Shown here piece by piece: positions 61,639-64,000 of a DNA stretch of 64,000 nt. The first letter of the stretch is position 1. Every line of letters starts with the position of its first letter. Origin of the DNA: Oceanospirillaceae bacterium. GTDB lineage: Bacteria; Pseudomonadota; Gammaproteobacteria; Pseudomonadales; Balneatricaceae. The position numbers and the translations under genes were made by a program. The notes under the pieces were generated by a model. That model saw only the letters and a program-made list of their open reading frames with translations. It made no database searches and was not told where the DNA came from. The stretch covers positions 1-64,000 of the forward strand of contig JABSRA010000011.1 of assembly GCA_013215445.1 (NCBI GenBank). Direction: 5' to 3'.

Positions 61639-64000
61639 ATGTTATATAAACGGACTAAAATATCAAAGTGTTTACTGGTTGGTACCATTCTCTCTACACC
61701 TCTTTATGCCGCTGAGCTAAGCTTGCCGCAGTTTCCGTTACAGATTACCGAATATGTTGAACCCAATGTCATGCTGTTACTCGATACTTCTGGCAGTATG
61801 GGGAATTTAGAAAATGGTGAAAGTCGAATTTCGATTATTAAAGACATCGCGACTAATTTAATTGAAACCAATAAAAACATCCGCTTTTGCCTGGCCAGAT
61901 TCCGCTATGATCAAGGGGGCAAAATTTTGTCTGAATGTGGATCTTCCAACGAAGCCATTAATAACATGAAAACTGCTATTGCCGGGTTAACGGCTGGCGG
62001 TTCAACACCTTTAGCAGAGTCATATTATGAGGTGATTAGTTATTTTGCGGGAAAGGCGCCCAAGTACATTAATGGTGCTGGCGATCATGCAAATAACGAT
62101 AATAACATCGCTGTTACTCGTATAAATGGGAAATATATCAGTCCAATAGAATATCGCTGTCAGAAAAATTATACCATTGTAATGACCGATGGTACTGCAC
62201 AGCTCGACAGTTATTTTCCGGATTTCCCCGCGGATAAAGAACACCTTTATGGAGTAGCGCCCAACACCGACTATAATATTCATCCTAACTATAGCTCCGC
62301 GATTGCCAGTGATGGCGATTACGACGCAAAGAACAATGATGGTAATGGGGGTACGGTGGTTGGCTCTGGGTCTAATTCTGGAAATTTAGGTGTTTATGAG
62401 TTTTTAGATGATATGGCTAAGTATGCCTGGGACGTTGATTTAAGACGTAGTGGCGTCGATAATGCGCAAAACGACCAAACGGGAAAAAGCTTTGATGACC
62501 CTAGCAATAACAGTGAATTCAGCCAGCAAAATTTAAATACCTACACCGTAGGTTTTACCTTAGATATCGATATGCTCCGCGATGCAGCCGACTATGGTAA
62601 GGGCGGCACAGGAAATGGTGACTTTGATGGCGATGGTGATGTAGACGCTGATGATGCCGCTAATGACAATTATTTCACTGCGGCCAACAGGGCGGAATTA
62701 ACCCAGGCTTTTCAAGATGCTATAGATCAGATAAGTGCTGAAAATCAATCTAGCGCAGAACCCACTATCAGTTCTGATTTATATTCGGCTGAGCTTAGAC
62801 TGTTTCAAACCCGTTTTACCAATACCAAATGGACAGGTGAATTACTGGCGTACCAAATAGTTAGCAACAGTTCGGGCACTTATGATCTGGTCCAAGATTG
62901 GGCTGCTCCGGCTAATTTTCCTAGTAGCTGGCAGAATCGAGTGATTGATACGGGTATCAATGGCGGTGTGCCATTAAAGTGGGGACAGTTAGACACAGCA
63001 CAAAAAACAGCTTGGTTTGCCGGGCAGAGGCAACGCTTAAATTATATTCGTGGAAAAACCGCCGAGCAAATTGGGCTTGATAACTATCGAGACCGAGAAT
63101 CTTTAATGGGTGATATTGTCAACTCATCACCCCTGTATGTTGGTCCTCCAGAGTCAGACGAACATATGTTTTCAGCCTCAGACACCAGTCTAAAAGCCAG
63201 TTACCTAAGTTTTGTGGGGGTCCAAAGTACTGTTGCCGCGATGATTTATGTGGGAGCCAACGATGGCATGCTTCATGGCTTTGATATCTCAGGTCAGGAA
63301 AAAATGGCCTTTGTCCCCTCTAAGGTGATGCCAAATCTGGCAGAGTTAAGTCAAGCTGATTATGGTCACCTCTTCTACGTCGATGGTGCACCCAGTAGCG
63401 CCAATGTATACGCAGAGTTTGTCCCGGGTTCGAAATCTTGGAAGACGGTATTGGTCGGGGGATTAAGACGTGGAGGTCAGGGGATTTATGCTTTAGATGT
63501 CACGGATCCAACACGCTTCGTCAATGGCGATAATAGTGCGGATAACACCAGGGCCAGTCAAACTTTTCTATGGGAATTTAGTGATGATGAGACTTTAGGC
63601 AGTGTTAGCTCCACCGATAAATATACAGCGGACCAAGATTTAGGTTATAGCTATTCAGCCCCACAAATAATGCGTTTGAATGATGGTGAATTTTATGTCG
63701 TATTGGGCAGTGGATATAACAATACAGAAGCGGACGGGCATGCGAGTACCACGGGCGATGCAGTTTTATTTCTATTAAACGTCGCTACTGGGGCGGTGGT
63801 GAAGAAAATTACCACAGGTTATGGTATGAGCCAAGATCCAAAATCAGCGAGTCTTGGCAATGGCCTTGCCACTGTTAAAGGTTTTGATGCCGGCCAATTG
63901 GAAGATGGTAAGATTCAGGGGGAAGCTGATGGCAAAATTGACTATATCTACGCGGGAGATCTGTTTGGCAATCTGTGGAAATTTGATCTATCTAGTGCCG
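61639..64000 (+). CDS. pilY1: Type IV pilus tip protein PilY1 (C-terminus cut by window edge)
   Basis: An open frame of 787 residues running off the right edge. A signal peptide (MLYKRTKISKCLLVGTILST, cleavage after LYAA) is followed by a von Willebrand A-like domain with the MIDAS motif LLLDTSGSMG (about 46-55). A Ca-binding-like Asp-rich loop, FDGDGDVDADDA, lies near residue 330. The C-terminal beta-propeller is partly present: MGDIVNSSPLYVG, YVGANDGMLHGFD, VLVGGLRRGGQGIYALDV and YAGDLFGNLWKFDL. PilY1 caps the pilus with the minor pilins and is involved in adhesion, retraction control and surface sensing. Confidence 0.95.
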   Translation, partial: MLYKRTKISKCLLVGTILSTPLYAAELSLPQFPLQITEYVEPNVMLLLDTSGSMGNLENGESRISIIKDIATNLIETNKNIRFCLARFRYDQGGKILSECGSSNEAINNMKTAIAGLTAGGSTPLAESYYEVISYFAGKAPKYINGAGDHANNDNNIAVTRINGKYISPIEYRCQKNYTIVMTDGTAQLDSYFPDFPADKEHLYGVAPNTDYNIHPNYSSAIASDGDYDAKNNDGNGGTVVGSGSNSGNLGVYEFLDDMAKYAWDVDLRRSGVDNAQNDQTGKSFDDPSNNSEFSQQNLNTYTVGFTLDIDMLRDAADYGKGGTGNGDFDGDGDVDADDAANDNYFTAANRAELTQAFQDAIDQISAENQSSAEPTISSDLYSAELRLFQTRFTNTKWTGELLAYQIVSNSSGTYDLVQDWAAPANFPSSWQNRVIDTGINGGVPLKWGQLDTAQKTAWFAGQRQRLNYIRGKTAEQIGLDNYRDRESLMGDIVNSSPLYVGPPESDEHMFSASDTSLKASYLSFVGVQSTVAAMIYVGANDGMLHGFDISGQEKMAFVPSKVMPNLAELSQADYGHLFYVDGAPSSANVYAEFVPGSKSWKTVLVGGLRRGGQGIYALDVTDPTRFVNGDNSADNTRASQTFLWEFSDDETLGSVSSTDKYTADQDLGYSYSAPQIMRLNDGEFYVVLGSGYNNTEADGHASTTGDAVLFLLNVATGAVVKKITTGYGMSQDPKSASLGNGLATVKGFDAGQLEDGKIQGEADGKIDYIYAGDLFGNLWKFDLSSA

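Noticed and set aside
62020-62283. Minus-strand 87-residue frame inside pilY1
   Set aside because: It lies opposite the continuous pilY1 frame, whose domain motifs are intact on both sides.

Overview
The window looks like a chromosomal segment of a marine gammaproteobacterium in the Pseudomonadales/Cellvibrionales area. This is inferred from gene order and protein style, not from a database search. The right half carries standard gammaproteobacterial blocks: fabA-fabB, ispB facing rplU-rpmA-obgE-proB, rpsT facing murJ, ribF-ileS-lspA-fkpB, then a minor pilin operon. At the left, a pseudomonad-style DNA polymerase III psi subunit precedes rimI. No tRNA, rRNA, CRISPR array or insertion sequence was recognised.

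Layout. 1-4009: heptanucleotide repeat, PatB/MalY C-S lyase, psi subunit-rimI-CbiM-like membrane protein, YjbR protein. 4126-16189: a sugar-acid catabolic island with a GntR regulator, Zn-dehydrogenase, tagaturonate reductase-like enzyme, altronate dehydratase, aldose mutarotase, sugar lactonase, L-galactose dehydrogenase-like aldo/keto reductase, a complete sugar ABC importer and a KDG-type kinase. 16273-22760: a patchy, partly decaying stretch with two recognisable pseudogenes (a periplasmic solute-binding protein and a biotin carboxylase) around an RstA/RstB-like two-component pair and a lipoprotein. 22761-28745: a tripartite tricarboxylate transporter operon followed by a small secreted protein and a beta-propeller protein, divergent from its GntR regulator, with a perfect 32-bp palindrome between them. 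29268-34236: Tat-exported agmatine deiminase-like enzyme and a glycine-betaine-type ABC importer. 34355-40965: RmlD-like protein lacking the catalytic Tyr, SirB2, molybdenum cofactor genes interleaved with acyltransferases, and a MntA/HepT toxin-antitoxin pair. 41110-44778: a ferric-reductase-like flavoprotein with its own two-component system and a small membrane protein, each unit preceded by the same inverted repeat. 45210-64000: housekeeping genes and type IV pilus minor pilins ending in a truncated pilY1.

The most coherent story is the island at 4126-16189. Its genes can be placed in order as a full route for L-galactose: ABC import, mutarotation, oxidation to the lactone, lactone hydrolysis to L-galactonate, oxidation at C5 to D-tagaturonate, reduction to D-altronate, dehydration to 2-keto-3-deoxygluconate and phosphorylation. 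L-galactose and its derivatives occur in red-algal galactans, which would suit a marine bacterium. Candidate operators with a shared GTTTTTA/TAAAAAC architecture lie in the promoters of both the enzyme operon and the transporter operon.
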